From: Myxococcota bacterium
Lineage (GTDB): Bacteria > Myxococcota_C > UBA6777
Assembly (NCBI GenBank): GCA_023150835.1
Contig: JAKLKB010000006.1
Coordinates: forward strand, 1-64,000
Length of the DNA: 64,000 nucleotides
Direction of reading: 5' to 3'
In this document: positions 1 through 9,106 of the stretch, in pieces
Numbering within the stretch: position 1 is the stretch's first letter
How the letters are laid out: every line of letters starts with the position of its first letter
Translations under genes and position numbers: made by a program
The notes under the pieces: model-generated
What the model saw: the letters and a program-made list of their open reading frames with translations, nothing else
What the model was told of the DNA's origin: nothing
The model's database searches: none

Positions 1-1708
1 TGTTGAGGGTGAGGGGTTGGGGTGTGTGGTTGGGGAACATCAGAAAAGGGCTTTGGGGGGTGAGGGTGAGGGGAGGGGTGATCTCGGTGCGTTGGGCGAT
101 CTCGCCTTGGACGGGATCTGTGCGCAGATGGCGGAAGGTACGAGAAAAAGTCAGAGTGTGCTGAGCGATCTGGAGAGTGAATTGAGCAAAGAGAGGTGCG
201 ACGTCGACGGGTTGTTCGGAGGTGTGGGGATGTTGGAGTGTGTAGAGTCCCGAGGAGGAATGTGTAGCAAGCCAGTTGGGGGCGGAGATGGGGGCGTCTT
301 GGGGCAAGGTCAGAGACAAGCGCCGCAAAAAGGGCTTGTGTTCAGGGAGATCGCGTTGGAGATCGAGGTGCGCACCTGTGGAGAAGTCGATGCGAAGGAG
401 TTTGAGGGGGATCGGGCTGCGATTGAGGGCGTGGAGGGAGATCTGGAGGGAGGAGCTTGGGACGGCGGAAGGCGCGTTGGTTCGGGCATCGAGGTAAAGT
501 CCAAGGCAAGCGGCGAGGGCGGAGCGGAGGGCGAGAGCGCGTTCTTGGAGCAGGAGATCGTTGGAGAAGTGGGGATGTTGTGTGAGGGCTAGGTAGGCGG
601 AGAGCAGGGCTGGAACGGAGCGATGGGGTTCGTGTGGGAGGAAGGCGTCTTTGGCTTGTTGGAGAGAGCGAGCGATGGCGTCGGAGAGCGGGATGCGCTT
701 CCATGAAAAGTCGATGCCATCGAGGATATCGGTTTGGGCTTTTTCGCCGGCGAGATGTTGGAAGTATTCGCGGGCGGGGCCGCGTTGTGTGGCGAAGCCG
801 AAGCCTTGGCTTTTGTGCATCGAGCGGCTGTGGGCGGCGATCTCTCCGTAAGAGTAGCCAAGGAGAGGGTTGTAGGAGCCGATATCGATCTTGTGGTAGC
901 GGGAGAGGTTGATCTTGCGTTTGAGTCGTCGGAGCATCCAAGTGGAGATGTTGTGGAGGAGGCGTTTGGCTTGCCAAGGTGGAGCGTGTGGGATCTGCTC
1001 GGGGAATCGGAGCGGATCGGAGGCGGCGTGAAAGGCTTCACGGGCGAGGATGGCGGAGGCGAGGTGGTGGCCGTGTGTGTTGCCTGTTTCGGGGAAGCGG
1101 GTGATGATCACATCGGGGCGAAAGCGGCGGATCACCCAGACCACATCGGAGAGGACGGCTTGGTGTCCCCAGATCTGCAAGGATTCGGCGGAGGATTTGG
1201 AGTAGCCAAAGTCTTTGGCGCGGGTAAAGAATTGTTCGGCACCATCGAGTCGGCGGGCTTGGAGAAGTTCATGGGTGCGGATCATGCCGAGCAAGGGGCC
1301 TTGTTCGCTACCGATCAGATTTTGTCCACCGCCTCCCCGCGTAAGAGAGAGATAACCGACGCGAAGTTTTCGTTGTCCAGCGAGATAAGCGAGGAGTCGG
1401 GTGTTTTCGTCGTCGGGGTGTGCAGCGATGTAAAGGACACGCCCGACGGATTGGAGGCGTTCGAGTTGATGGAGGATGTGGGCGGCGTGGGGCTGAGCGA
1501 TCTCGATCTGCGTGAGGGCAGGATCGGGGAGTTGGGGTGTGGACATGGCGGTCCTTTTGGGCTGCGGGCGGGGAGAGGTGGTTTTTGTGGGCTGTGGGCG
1601 GGAAGTGGGGCTAGGGTAGGTCGGTGGGATGGGAAGGGCGAGAAGGAGGAGGATCGTCAAGAAGGGGCGAGGCAGAGTGGAGGTGAGTGTGTTGGGAGTG
1701 ATGGGCAT
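1..1708 (-). CDS. Exported PIG-L (LmbE-like) deacetylase, C terminus beyond window
   Basis: The minus frame stays open from ATG 1708 to the left edge, giving at least 569 residues. It begins with a hydrophobic signal-like segment (FLTILLLLALPIPP). About 95 residues in come the PIG-L/LmbE hallmarks AHPDDEN and a GGGGQN loop, then GNTHGHHLA. The family comprises zinc-dependent N-deacetylases of GlcNAc-type substrates. ATG 1708 is preferred because AGGAG lies 10 nt upstream and it supplies an export signal. An internal ATG at 1546, behind AAAAGGA, would give a cytosolic form. The first ~98 nt overlap the 3' end of bshA, so it is probably co-transcribed with bshC-bshB1-bshA. A long PIG-L protein is not a required bacillithiol enzyme (BshB1 is present), so its substrate is unknown. 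Confidence 0.85.
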   Translation of the reverse strand, partial: MPITPNTLTSTLPRPFLTILLLLALPIPPTYPSPTSRPQPTKTTSPRPQPKRTAMSTPQLPDPALTQIEIAQPHAAHILHQLERLQSVGRVLYIAAHPDDENTRLLAYLAGQRKLRVGYLSLTRGGGGQNLIGSEQGPLLGMIRTHELLQARRLDGAEQFFTRAKDFGYSKSSAESLQIWGHQAVLSDVVWVIRRFRPDVIITRFPETGNTHGHHLASAILAREAFHAASDPLRFPEQIPHAPPWQAKRLLHNISTWMLRRLKRKINLSRYHKIDIGSYNPLLGYSYGEIAAHSRSMHKSQGFGFATQRGPAREYFQHLAGEKAQTDILDGIDFSWKRIPLSDAIARSLQQAKDAFLPHEPHRSVPALLSAYLALTQHPHFSNDLLLQERALALRSALAACLGLYLDARTNAPSAVPSSSLQISLHALNRSPIPLKLLRIDFSTGAHLDLQRDLPEHKPFLRRLSLTLPQDAPISAPNWLATHSSSGLYTLQHPHTSEQPVDVAPLFAQFTLQIAQHTLTFSRTFRHLRTDPVQGEIAQRTEITPPLTLTPQSPFLMFPNHTPQPLTLN

Positions 1709-2939
1709 GATCGAGTGGCTCCTGTGCGGGGTGCAGGGCGTGTGTTTCGCAGAGGTGACAAGGAGAGGCAAGCGAAGGGCGCGCAAGGGTTTGTAGATAA
1801 AGGGTTTCGTATTGTTGGAGGACGGCGTTGGGATCGCCGAATTGGAGGGCGCGTTCTCTGGCGTGGAGGCGCATCAGGGCGAGGCGTTGGGGATCGCGAA
1901 GGATCTGTATGGCGTGTTGGGCCATGGTGTGGGTGTCATAGACAGGGGCGAGAAAGCCGCTGTGTTGGTGTTCGATCAGCTCGCTGAGGCCGCCGACATC
2001 ACTGGCGATCACGGGGAGTCCGCAGCTCATGGCTTCGAGGGCAGCGAGGCCGAAGCTTTCGGTTTCGGAAGGCATGAGCATCAGGTCGCATTGTTGGAGA
2101 TATTGGACGATATCTTCGCGTTTGCCGAGGAAGCAGACGCGATCTTGGAGTCCGCGTTGTTCGATCTGTTCGGCGGCGTTGCGGCGTTCGGGGCCTTCGC
2201 CGATCAGGAGCAGGCGGGAGGGGAGGGTTTGATTGACGGAGGTGAAGGTATCGATTACGTCGGGGATGCGTTTGACGGGGCGGAAGTTGGAGACGTGAGC
2301 GAGGATGGGTGTGTTGTGGAGGGCGGGGATACGGGGGAAAAGGTTGTTGATGCGTTGTTTGTCGCGGTGGGAGGCAGGAGAGAAGCGTTGTGTATCGACG
2401 AAGTTGGGGATGACTTCGATGGGAAGGTTTGTAGGGAGATCGAGGAGCGGGTAGGCGACTTCGCGCAGATAGCGAGAGGGCGCGGTGATCGCGTCGGAGG
2501 CGAGGAGGGCCATGCGCGTGACAGAGCGGTAACTATCGAGGCATCCGACACGAGTGACATCGGTGCCGTGAAGCGTGACGATCAAGCGTGGTCCGCCGCT
2601 TTGGAGGATCTGGCGAGCGAGATAGCCGCTAACGGCGTGAGGGATGGCGTAGTGGAGGTGTAGGATATCAAGGTGTTCGCGTTGTGCGATCTCTGCGAGG
2701 CGGGAGGCGAGAGCGAGCGTGTAGGGGGGGAATTCAAAGAGGGGATAGTCTTGGACTTCGACAGGGTGGAATTGGATGGGTAGGGTGGTTTGTCGTGCGC
2801 GGACGGGCATCTCGGTGGTGATGAGATGAACTTGATGACCGCGTTGGGCCATGCCAAGGCCGATCTCGGTGGCGACGATACCGCTTCCGCCAAAGTGAGG
2901 ATAACAGACGATTCCGATGCGCAATTTGACAGATCCCAT
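1611..2939 (-). CDS. bshA: BshA, N-acetyl-alpha-D-glucosaminyl L-malate synthase
   Basis: GT4-family retaining glycosyltransferase that joins GlcNAc from UDP-GlcNAc to L-malate, the first step of bacillithiol synthesis. The N terminus has the BshA signature GIVCYPHFGGSGIVATEIG. The C-terminal half has the GT4 nucleotide-sugar motif ESFGLAALEAMSCGLPVIAS. The length is 442 residues against about 380 usual. The last ~60 residues are low-complexity and coincide with the overlap with the next gene, so an ancestral stop was probably lost. Its ATG overlaps the bshB1 stop as TGATG, which indicates translational coupling. Confidence 0.93.
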   Translation of the reverse strand: MGSVKLRIGIVCYPHFGGSGIVATEIGLGMAQRGHQVHLITTEMPVRARQTTLPIQFHPVEVQDYPLFEFPPYTLALASRLAEIAQREHLDILHLHYAIPHAVSGYLARQILQSGGPRLIVTLHGTDVTRVGCLDSYRSVTRMALLASDAITAPSRYLREVAYPLLDLPTNLPIEVIPNFVDTQRFSPASHRDKQRINNLFPRIPALHNTPILAHVSNFRPVKRIPDVIDTFTSVNQTLPSRLLLIGEGPERRNAAEQIEQRGLQDRVCFLGKREDIVQYLQQCDLMLMPSETESFGLAALEAMSCGLPVIASDVGGLSELIEHQHSGFLAPVYDTHTMAQHAIQILRDPQRLALMRLHARERALQFGDPNAVLQQYETLYLQTLARPSLASPCHLCETHALHPAQEPLDHAHHSQHTHLHSASPLLDDPPPSRPSHPTDLP

Positions 2940-3736
2940 CAGCTTTTCTCGAAGAAATGAGGGAGGCGTCCTGCGCTTAGGCGAAAGTGGGCGACAGGGT
3001 CGGCGATCCCGAGCGTGTTTTCACAAAAGAAAGGTTCGGCGCGTTCGACACCGAGCATGGAGCCGTAGTAGCGGTCGCGGGCGTCGATAGCGGCGAGGGC
3101 TTGGGGGGAGCCGACGAGGGTTGCGGCTCCGCCTTGGGGGGTGACTTGGCTGGCGTGGCGGAGGATGGCTTGGGTTTTTTGTTCGGCGTGTGCGGAGATA
3201 TCGACGAGGAAGCTTGGGGAAAAGGTGTGCCGCATCGCGTAGAAAAGGACTTGTGAGGGTGCAAAGGGCGGAAGATCGGAAGACGTGGTATAACGTCGTA
3301 GGCCAGAGAGAAAGAGGGCACGCGAAAGCAGCGCACTGGCTTGGGTATGATCGGGGTGTCGGTCTTTTTGCCAAGGGATCAAGACAAGGGCAGGGCGAAG
3401 TCTGCGCAAGGTGTCGACAAGGCGAGCGGTGGGCGTGTGGAGGCGTTCGTCGGGGATGGCTTCGTTAGGGGACCAAGGGAGCAGCGCACCATCGGGGAGT
3501 TCGAGATTTTCGCGCAGGGTGAGGCCCATGACACGGGCGGCATCGGCGGCTTCTTTGGCGCGTGTTTGGGGATCGCCGTTGGAGGCGAGTTCTCCGCGAG
3601 TGAGGTCGAGGATGCCCGTGTTGTAGCCGCATTGGGCCATCTTGATCACCAAGCCACCACAAAAGAGTTCAACGTCATCGGGATGTGGGCCGATGGCGAG
3701 CAGATCAAGGTTGTGTGTTTGAGTCATGGCGATCAT
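2939..3736 (-). CDS. bshB1: BshB1, GlcNAc-malate deacetylase of bacillithiol synthesis
   Basis: Zinc-dependent LmbE/PIG-L deacetylase that removes acetate from GlcNAc-malate to give GlcN-malate. The metal and catalytic motif GPHPDDVELFCGG lies near residue 20, followed by the BshB1-type LTRGELASNG; the distal His motif is DRHPDHTQAS. At 265 residues it has the usual family length. The start is ATG 3736, with ATG 3727 possible. It overlaps bshC by about 30 nt and bshA by the TGATG coupling, so the three genes form one operon. It is clearly shorter than the second, exported PIG-L protein further downstream. Confidence 0.93.
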   Translation of the reverse strand: MIAMTQTHNLDLLAIGPHPDDVELFCGGLVIKMAQCGYNTGILDLTRGELASNGDPQTRAKEAADAARVMGLTLRENLELPDGALLPWSPNEAIPDERLHTPTARLVDTLRRLRPALVLIPWQKDRHPDHTQASALLSRALFLSGLRRYTTSSDLPPFAPSQVLFYAMRHTFSPSFLVDISAHAEQKTQAILRHASQVTPQGGAATLVGSPQALAAIDARDRYYGSMLGVERAEPFFCENTLGIADPVAHFRLSAGRLPHFFEKS

Positions 3737-5366
3737 GGCTTTCTTTGCGGGGGTGAAGGCTCAGCGTGGTGTGTTGGTAAGGTTGATAGGCTGCAAACAG
3801 CGTTTGTTTGAGGGTTTGGAGGCCGAAGCGAGCGGCCAAGTAGGGGAAGCCGTAGAGGCGTTCTTGGGGAGCATCGTTGGGAAAGAGGCGTTGTTTGGCA
3901 GCGTGGAGGCGTTGGGTGGCTTGTTCGTCTTGGCTGAGTTGGGCGCGTTGGATCTTGGTGATGAGTTTTTCGAGTCCGTCCTCGAACTGCTGTACGAGTT
4001 TTTGAAGTGGCTTGAAGAGGTTGGGATCAAGGGATTGGAGGGGATGTTGAAGCTGTGTGATGGCGTCTTGGAGGGGGGTGGAGAGTTGTTTGCGAAGGTT
4101 GTGTTGATCGAGCGGGTGGTTGGGTTGTTGTTGAGCGATGCGGGCGATGAGGGTGGCTTCGGGGGCTTGGAGATCGTTGTAGGTCAAGCCAAGCTGGTCG
4201 AGGATCTTTTGTTGGCTGGGTTCGATCCATACGAAGCGTCCGCGAGGAAGGATCATCGGCATCGGGAGATCCATGAATTGGTAGAGTGGGGGCATCTGTG
4301 CGAAGTAAGCGATCTCGCCGGGTCCACCGACATAAGCAGCGGTCGGGAGGGATTGATCTTGGAGGATGGGGCGCAACAGAGCGGAAGTGCTGAAGCAGCG
4401 GGGAGATCGCTCAAGGTGTTCGAGGATCGCTTGGCGTGAAAGTCGGGCGGGGTGGCCCGCGAGGGCAAAGTCAGGACCGTCTTGGAGGATGCGATAACGC
4501 GGTCCTTCGGGGCCTTCGGGATGAAAGAAGCAGAGGGTGGCGTTTTTTCGCAGGGGGATCTGTACATCGAATCCTGCGGAGGTGAGGGCCTGTTCGCGTT
4601 CTTTGAGCAGAGTCTCGATGGCGTGGGCGTCAAGGAGGGCGCGTTGGTGGAGCGGAGCGGCAAGGGGGGCAAAGGCGGGATCGCGTGGGTTGAGCAGGAG
4701 CAAGCCTTCGTCGGCAAAGACAGATTGAAGGAGATCGGCGAAGGCATCACCGATGGGGCGATGGGGGGTGTAGTGCTGTTCGAGAAGAGCGATCACTTCG
4801 TCGGCGAAGGGGAGGCCGTGTAGAGAAGAGCGGATCTGTTCAAAGGCAGCGGAAAGGGCGGTGGGATCGAGTGTGTAGTGAGCAACCGAGGCGCGCCATG
4901 CGAGGGCTTCTGGGTGTTCGAGGGCGCGCAAGGTCAGGATCTCTCCGTTGTTTTGGGGGAGGCAGCAAGAGGCGATCTCGGCGAGATCGTGGTCTTCGAC
5001 TTGGAGCCAAAACAGCGGAACGACGGTGTTTCCTGTTTCGGCTTGGAGTTGTCGAGCGAGAAGGATGGCGGAAGCGGCCTTGTGAAGGGTGTAAAGCGGG
5101 CCAAGAAAAAAGCCGACCTGTTGGCCTGTGACGACGACGGTGGTTCCTTCTTGGGCGAGGGCGTCGAGGTGGGCTTGGTGAGCAGGAGTGCGTTTTTCGG
5201 GGGGATGTTGCGCATGAAGCAGCGCAAGCAGCGCGGGTGAACATCGGCGGTTTGCGCGTTGTTGGAGGGTGGCAAGACGGGCTTTGGGATCGGTATGGTG
5301 GGGATGCAAAAAGGCCGAAGCATCGGTCTGTGCGGCAAGAAAGGCGGGAGAAAAGGGGCGCGTCAT
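3705..5366 (-). CDS. bshC: BshC, cysteine-adding enzyme of bacillithiol synthesis
   Basis: Putative cysteine ligase for the last step, GlcN-malate plus cysteine to bacillithiol. The family signature VVVTGQQVGFFLGPLYTLHK lies near residue 80, followed by a PLFWLQVEDHD motif. The C terminus contains a predicted coiled-coil stretch, a family trait. The length is 553 residues from ATG 5366; GTG 5369 is immediately upstream, and AGGA lies 9 nt before the ATG. It is the first gene of bshC-bshB1-bshA-PIG-L, so the complete pathway is encoded here. A REP-like element occupies the DNA upstream. Confidence 0.93.
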   Translation of the reverse strand: MTRPFSPAFLAAQTDASAFLHPHHTDPKARLATLQQRANRRCSPALLALLHAQHPPEKRTPAHQAHLDALAQEGTTVVVTGQQVGFFLGPLYTLHKAASAILLARQLQAETGNTVVPLFWLQVEDHDLAEIASCCLPQNNGEILTLRALEHPEALAWRASVAHYTLDPTALSAAFEQIRSSLHGLPFADEVIALLEQHYTPHRPIGDAFADLLQSVFADEGLLLLNPRDPAFAPLAAPLHQRALLDAHAIETLLKEREQALTSAGFDVQIPLRKNATLCFFHPEGPEGPRYRILQDGPDFALAGHPARLSRQAILEHLERSPRCFSTSALLRPILQDQSLPTAAYVGGPGEIAYFAQMPPLYQFMDLPMPMILPRGRFVWIEPSQQKILDQLGLTYNDLQAPEATLIARIAQQQPNHPLDQHNLRKQLSTPLQDAITQLQHPLQSLDPNLFKPLQKLVQQFEDGLEKLITKIQRAQLSQDEQATQRLHAAKQRLFPNDAPQERLYGFPYLAARFGLQTLKQTLFAAYQPYQHTTLSLHPRKESHDRHDSNTQP

Positions 5367-5410
5367 CACAGCATATCCTACACGATGTGAGGAGTGGTTT
5401 TTTTGTGTTT

Positions 5411-5532
5411 TGTGGGGTGCGGCCCCACGCCCCGCAAGAGCGAAGCCCTCTTGACCCCGTGTTGGGCGAAAAGATCTCTGTTTTTCGCACAGACGACTCT
5501 ATGGCTTGAGCGGGCGAGAACACGGGGGGTTC
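5411..5532. repeat. REP-like double-hairpin repeat, copy R1
   Basis: First of at least five related intergenic elements (R1-R5). It contains a GTGGGG/CCCCAC hairpin, a second inverted repeat around CAAGAG...CTCTTG, the conserved word TTGACCCCGT and, about 60 nt on, GAACACGGGGGG. It lies in the gap between the divergent or adjacent minus-strand genes bshC and the DUF2911 gene. The hairpins could terminate transcription, but the dispersed copies argue for a spreading repeat. No gene was seen in 5367-5558. Confidence 0.7.
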
Positions 5533-5558
5533 GTCAACCGCGTCTCTGCCGTCTGTGA

Positions 5559-6452
5559 TTATTTTTTGGGTGGAGCAGCGGCTTTTTGCCAAGCGGCGAT
5601 CTTGGCTTCTGCGCCTTTGCGGAAGAAGTTGTCAAAGATACGATCGCCTTTGCCTAGAGCGGCGGCGCGTTGGCCGCTTTGGATCGCGTCTGCGGTGCGT
5701 CCGAGTTTTTCAAAAGCAAGCGCTTTGAACCATGTATTCCACCACGTTTCTTTGAGTTGGGTGGAGGTGTTGAGCATGGCGAGGGCTTTGTTGGCGTCCC
5801 CCACGCCCAAGTAGTAGCGGCCTGCCAAGAAGAAAGGACGCCAAGCATTTTGGGTGCCTTTGTGGATGGCGGCTTCGACGATCTTGGGGGTGTCGGTGGA
5901 GATCTGGACAGAGAGGCGTACTTTTTCCCATTCGACATGGAGGACGGTGGTGTTGTCGGTGGTATCGGTGAATTGGAAGGCGAGGCGTTCGCGGTGTGGG
6001 ATGGCGGTGGGGATGGCTTCGACTTGTGCGACGGTATGTTTGGTGTCGTACTTGGGGCCGCGTGTCCAAGCGCGTTCATCGGTGCTGAGGAAGAAGGTCC
6101 ATGTTTTTTCGGTTGGGATGGTGAAGATGTAGTAGGTTCCGGCTTTGACGAGGGTTTTTCCGAAGGTGATGTCGTGTCGGAACTTGATCTCCGAGCCGAC
6201 GTTTGCGCCTGTGCGCCAGATCTTGCCGTAGGGGACGAGTCCACCCCAGATCTTGCGGCCTTTGACGGCGGGGCTGTGGTAGGCGATGCTGATCTTGGTG
6301 ATGCCGACGGTTTGCATGACTTTGGCGCGAGGACTTGGGAGAGGGAGTTTGAGCGCATAGGCAGCGGGGGATGCGAAGCAGGAAACAGCGAGGAAGCCGA
6401 ATACAAGGGCGATTCGGCGGAGGAGGGATCGTGGGGGTGTCTGTGTGTGCAT
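5559..6452 (-). CDS. Exported DUF2911 domain protein
   Basis: 297 residues with a signal peptide (a hydrophobic run after LLRR, ending near ASPAAYA). The DUF2911 signature is seen in ISIAYHSPAVKGRKIWGGLV followed by PYGKIWRTGAN. The C terminus looks TPR-like (RYYLGVGDANKALAMLN and later repeats). Function is unknown; family members are envelope or periplasmic proteins. ATG 6452 is chosen because AGGAG stands 7 nt upstream and a signal peptide follows; the longer open frame to 6722 runs through a REP-like element and is not credible. It is probably monocistronic. Confidence 0.85.
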   Translation of the reverse strand: MHTQTPPRSLLRRIALVFGFLAVSCFASPAAYALKLPLPSPRAKVMQTVGITKISIAYHSPAVKGRKIWGGLVPYGKIWRTGANVGSEIKFRHDITFGKTLVKAGTYYIFTIPTEKTWTFFLSTDERAWTRGPKYDTKHTVAQVEAIPTAIPHRERLAFQFTDTTDNTTVLHVEWEKVRLSVQISTDTPKIVEAAIHKGTQNAWRPFFLAGRYYLGVGDANKALAMLNTSTQLKETWWNTWFKALAFEKLGRTADAIQSGQRAAALGKGDRIFDNFFRKGAEAKIAAWQKAAAPPKK

Positions 6453-6697
6453 AGGTTCTCCTGTGCGAGTAAGGATGAAGAGGAACAACGGGGCGCTTTT
6501 TGACAAAAGCACCGAGGGACTGTTGTGCAACATTCTTGGTGTCGATGCCATTCCCAGAAGTTTTGTGCGGCCTTTGGATGCACCAAGGCGACTTTTGGAT
6601 GCGCGAGCACTGCGTGGGCGCGCATCGAGATCGAGGCGGTTCTTTCGGTATTCTTTGATGGATGGAGTTGGTGCGGTCGGTGCGGTCGGATAGGTGA

Positions 6698-6820
6698 TGT
6701 GGGGTTTCACCCCACGCCCCACAAGGGAGCTTTGCTCCCTTGACCCTGAATTGGCGGGACGAACAGGCGTTTTTCATGTCAACGTCTGCGCCGCTAGAAG
6801 TGCCACGAACACGGGGGTTT
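6698..6820. repeat. REP-like double-hairpin repeat, copy R2
   Basis: Clearest copy of the family: GTGGGG-ttt-CCCCAC hairpin at about 6699-6714, then the perfect inverted repeat AAGGGAGC-ttt-GCTCCCTT at 6723-6741, the word TTGACCCTG, and GAACACGGGGG at 6808-6817. The 784-nt gap 6453-7236 contains this element and the structured element at 7107-7203. No convincing gene was seen in the rest. Confidence 0.75.
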
Positions 6821-7106
6821 TTGTCCACACGAGTCTCGCTTGTGGAAAAGAGCGTTGCATGGGTGCGATCAAGCGCGGCGGTGAAGTTGCAGTCTGTTTC
6901 AGATGGTTTCATTTGTTTCAAGGAATGGTTGCAACTGGTTGCAGGTAGGGGAAGGCCATCTTGTTTTGCCCTTGTGTTGCAAGGGCGAGATGTTGTTTTT
7001 GGTGTAGAGTGGTATGCCTCGTGCTGTTGCGGAGCCAGCGGTGTGGAGACAGAGACGGAGGGGGATCGGAAGAAATGCGAGTGGCGAAGTGTACACAGGA
7101 GCCGTT

Positions 7107-7203
7107 GTGCGCAGCGTTTGGGTGGTGGATGATGGGTACGGAATGCACGTTCAATCCGAGGGTCCAACCTCGGAGCGAACGTGTGCGCAGCGTTTGGGTG
7201 GTG
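7107..7203. promoter_or_regulatory. Structured element upstream of the SulP gene: direct repeats around a long hairpin
   Basis: A 21-nt direct repeat beginning GTGCGCAGCGTTTGGG occurs at 7107 and again at 7183 (76-nt period). Between the copies lies a two-part stem: GCACGTTC (7145) pairs with GAACGTG (7177), and nested inside CCGAGG (7156-7161) pairs with CCTCGG (7168-7173). The element ends about 33 nt before the SulP start codon, so it could be a leader structure or operator. A role is inferred from position only. Confidence 0.4.
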
Positions 7204-7236
7204 AATTGTGGGTAAGGAAGGCGTGGAGGAAAGAAG

Positions 7237-9045
7237 ATGAGCGGTTTGAGTCGATGGATACCGGCGTTGGATTGGTTGAGGGCGTATAAGCGCGAGGAGC
7301 TGCGGGGGGATACGATGGCGGGTTTAACGGTCGCGATCATGTTGATTCCGCAGGGGATGGCGTACGCGATGTTGGCGGGTTTACCGCCGCAGATGGGGCT
7401 GTATGCTTCGTTGTTGCCGCCATTTTTGTATGCGTTGTTGGGGACATCGCGCCAGTTGTCGTTTGGTCCTGTGGCGATGGATTCGTTGTTGGTGGCGACG
7501 GGTGTGGGAGCGATGGCGTTGGCGGGGAGTGCGGATTATGTGGCGTTGGCGATCACGTTGGGGGTGTTGGTGGGGTTGATGCAGATCGGGATGGGTTTGG
7601 CGCGGTTGGGTTTTTTGGTGAACTTTTTATCGCGGCCCGTGATCAGCGGTTTTACGTCAGCAGCGGCGTTGATCATCGGGTTGAGCCAGCTCAAACATTT
7701 GGTGGGGTTGAAGTTGGAGCGAAGCAGCCAGATCCAAGTGATCGTGTTGGATGTATTGAAAAAGATAGGGGGTTTGCATGGGTTGACGTTGGGGATCGGG
7801 TTGGCGGCGGTGGTGTTGTTGGTGTGGGTGAAGAAGCGGCGTCCGGCGTGGCCGGGTGCGTTGTTTGTGGTGTTGTTGGGGACGTTGGTGGTCTGGGGTT
7901 TTGGATGGGAGCGATCAGGCGTGCAGATCGTGGGTGCGGTACCTGCGGGGCTACCGGGTTTGACGATGCCGCGCTACGACTGGGGGACGATCGAGCGGTT
8001 GTTACCGATCGCGTTGACGATCGCGTTGGTGGCTTTTTTGGAAGGGATCTCGGTGGCGCGGGCGATCGCGACCAAGCGGCGCTATGCGGTGGATGCGAAT
8101 CAAGAGTTGATCGCGATGGGCGTGGCGAATCTTGGGGGTGGTTTGACGGGCGGTTATCCCGGGACGGGCGGATTGTCACGGAGTGCGGTGAATGATCAGG
8201 CGGGTGCGCGGACAGGACTGGCCTCGATGATCACGGCGTTGTTGGTGGGTTTGACGCTACTGTTTTTTACACCGCTGTTCTACTTTTTGCCGAAAGCGGT
8301 GTTGGCGGCGATCGTGATGGTGGCGGTGTTTGGTTTGATCGAGTTTCAAGAGCCGTTTCGTTTGTGGAAGATCCAGCGGATGGATGCGGTGTTGTTGTTG
8401 TTGACGTTTGGAGTGACGTTGACGGTGGGGATCCAGCAGGGGATCGCGGTGGGGGTGGGGGTATCGCTGCTGTTGTTTATTGCGCGCAGCACAAGGCCGC
8501 ATACAGCGGTGTTGGGGCGGATCAAGGGGACAGATATCTATCGGAATGTCGAGCGTTTTCCAGAGGCCGAGACGTGGTCGGGGGTGGTGATCTTTCGGTT
8601 GGATGCGTCCTTTTACTTTGCGAATGTGGCGTTTTTTAAGGAGTTGTTGCGCGATCTGATCTTGCGAGCGGTGCAAGGAGGCGAGCCGTTGCGTGCGGTG
8701 ATCGCGGATACAAGTGGGATCGACTTTGTGGATTCTTCGGCGGTGGATGCTTTGCAGGAGGTGGCCCGCGATTTGAAGGACGCGGATATCGCATTTTATT
8801 TGGCGGGAGTCAAAGGGCCTGTGCGGGATGTTCTGCGTCGGTCGGGGCTGTACGCGATGCTTGGTGAGGAGCGTGTGATGTTGCGGATCCAAGATGCGGT
8901 GGATGCGGTGTTGCAAGAGCAGAAAGGTGAAGCGCAAGCGTTGTATGAGACGGGTGTTGTGCATCAGCGCGCAGGGACGGTGTTTGTGGAGGCTGATGCG
9001 ACGAAGCAAAACAGCCCAAAAGCTGTGGGAGAAGTGACTTCCTAG
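7237..9045 (+). CDS. SulP family anion transporter with STAS domain
   Basis: 602 residues. The SulP signature appears early as MLIPQGMAYAMLAGLPPQMG, followed by about ten to twelve hydrophobic segments. The C-terminal STAS domain (about 440-560) contains ADTSGIDFVDSSAVDAL, the region around the phosphorylatable Ser. SulP proteins carry sulfate, bicarbonate or other anions, mostly as symporters in the inner membrane. The start ATG follows GGAGGAAAG. The next two genes encode a YeeE/YedE pair, which favours sulfate or another sulfur oxyanion as substrate, but bicarbonate cannot be excluded. Confidence 0.92.
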   Translation: MSGLSRWIPALDWLRAYKREELRGDTMAGLTVAIMLIPQGMAYAMLAGLPPQMGLYASLLPPFLYALLGTSRQLSFGPVAMDSLLVATGVGAMALAGSADYVALAITLGVLVGLMQIGMGLARLGFLVNFLSRPVISGFTSAAALIIGLSQLKHLVGLKLERSSQIQVIVLDVLKKIGGLHGLTLGIGLAAVVLLVWVKKRRPAWPGALFVVLLGTLVVWGFGWERSGVQIVGAVPAGLPGLTMPRYDWGTIERLLPIALTIALVAFLEGISVARAIATKRRYAVDANQELIAMGVANLGGGLTGGYPGTGGLSRSAVNDQAGARTGLASMITALLVGLTLLFFTPLFYFLPKAVLAAIVMVAVFGLIEFQEPFRLWKIQRMDAVLLLLTFGVTLTVGIQQGIAVGVGVSLLLFIARSTRPHTAVLGRIKGTDIYRNVERFPEAETWSGVVIFRLDASFYFANVAFFKELLRDLILRAVQGGEPLRAVIADTSGIDFVDSSAVDALQEVARDLKDADIAFYLAGVKGPVRDVLRRSGLYAMLGEERVMLRIQDAVDAVLQEQKGEAQALYETGVVHQRAGTVFVEADATKQNSPKAVGEVTS

Positions 9046-9106
9046 AATCTTTTGTTGAGGTGTCGGCTCCTCAGAAGCTTTTGAAGGCAAGTCGAGCCAA
9101 CAGAGT

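Noticed and set aside
734-1987. Plus-strand open frame of 417 codons opposite the PIG-L and bshA genes
   Set aside because: The minus strand encodes clear PIG-L and BshA motifs. The plus frame is a shadow caused by the G-rich coding bias, with no recognisable domain.
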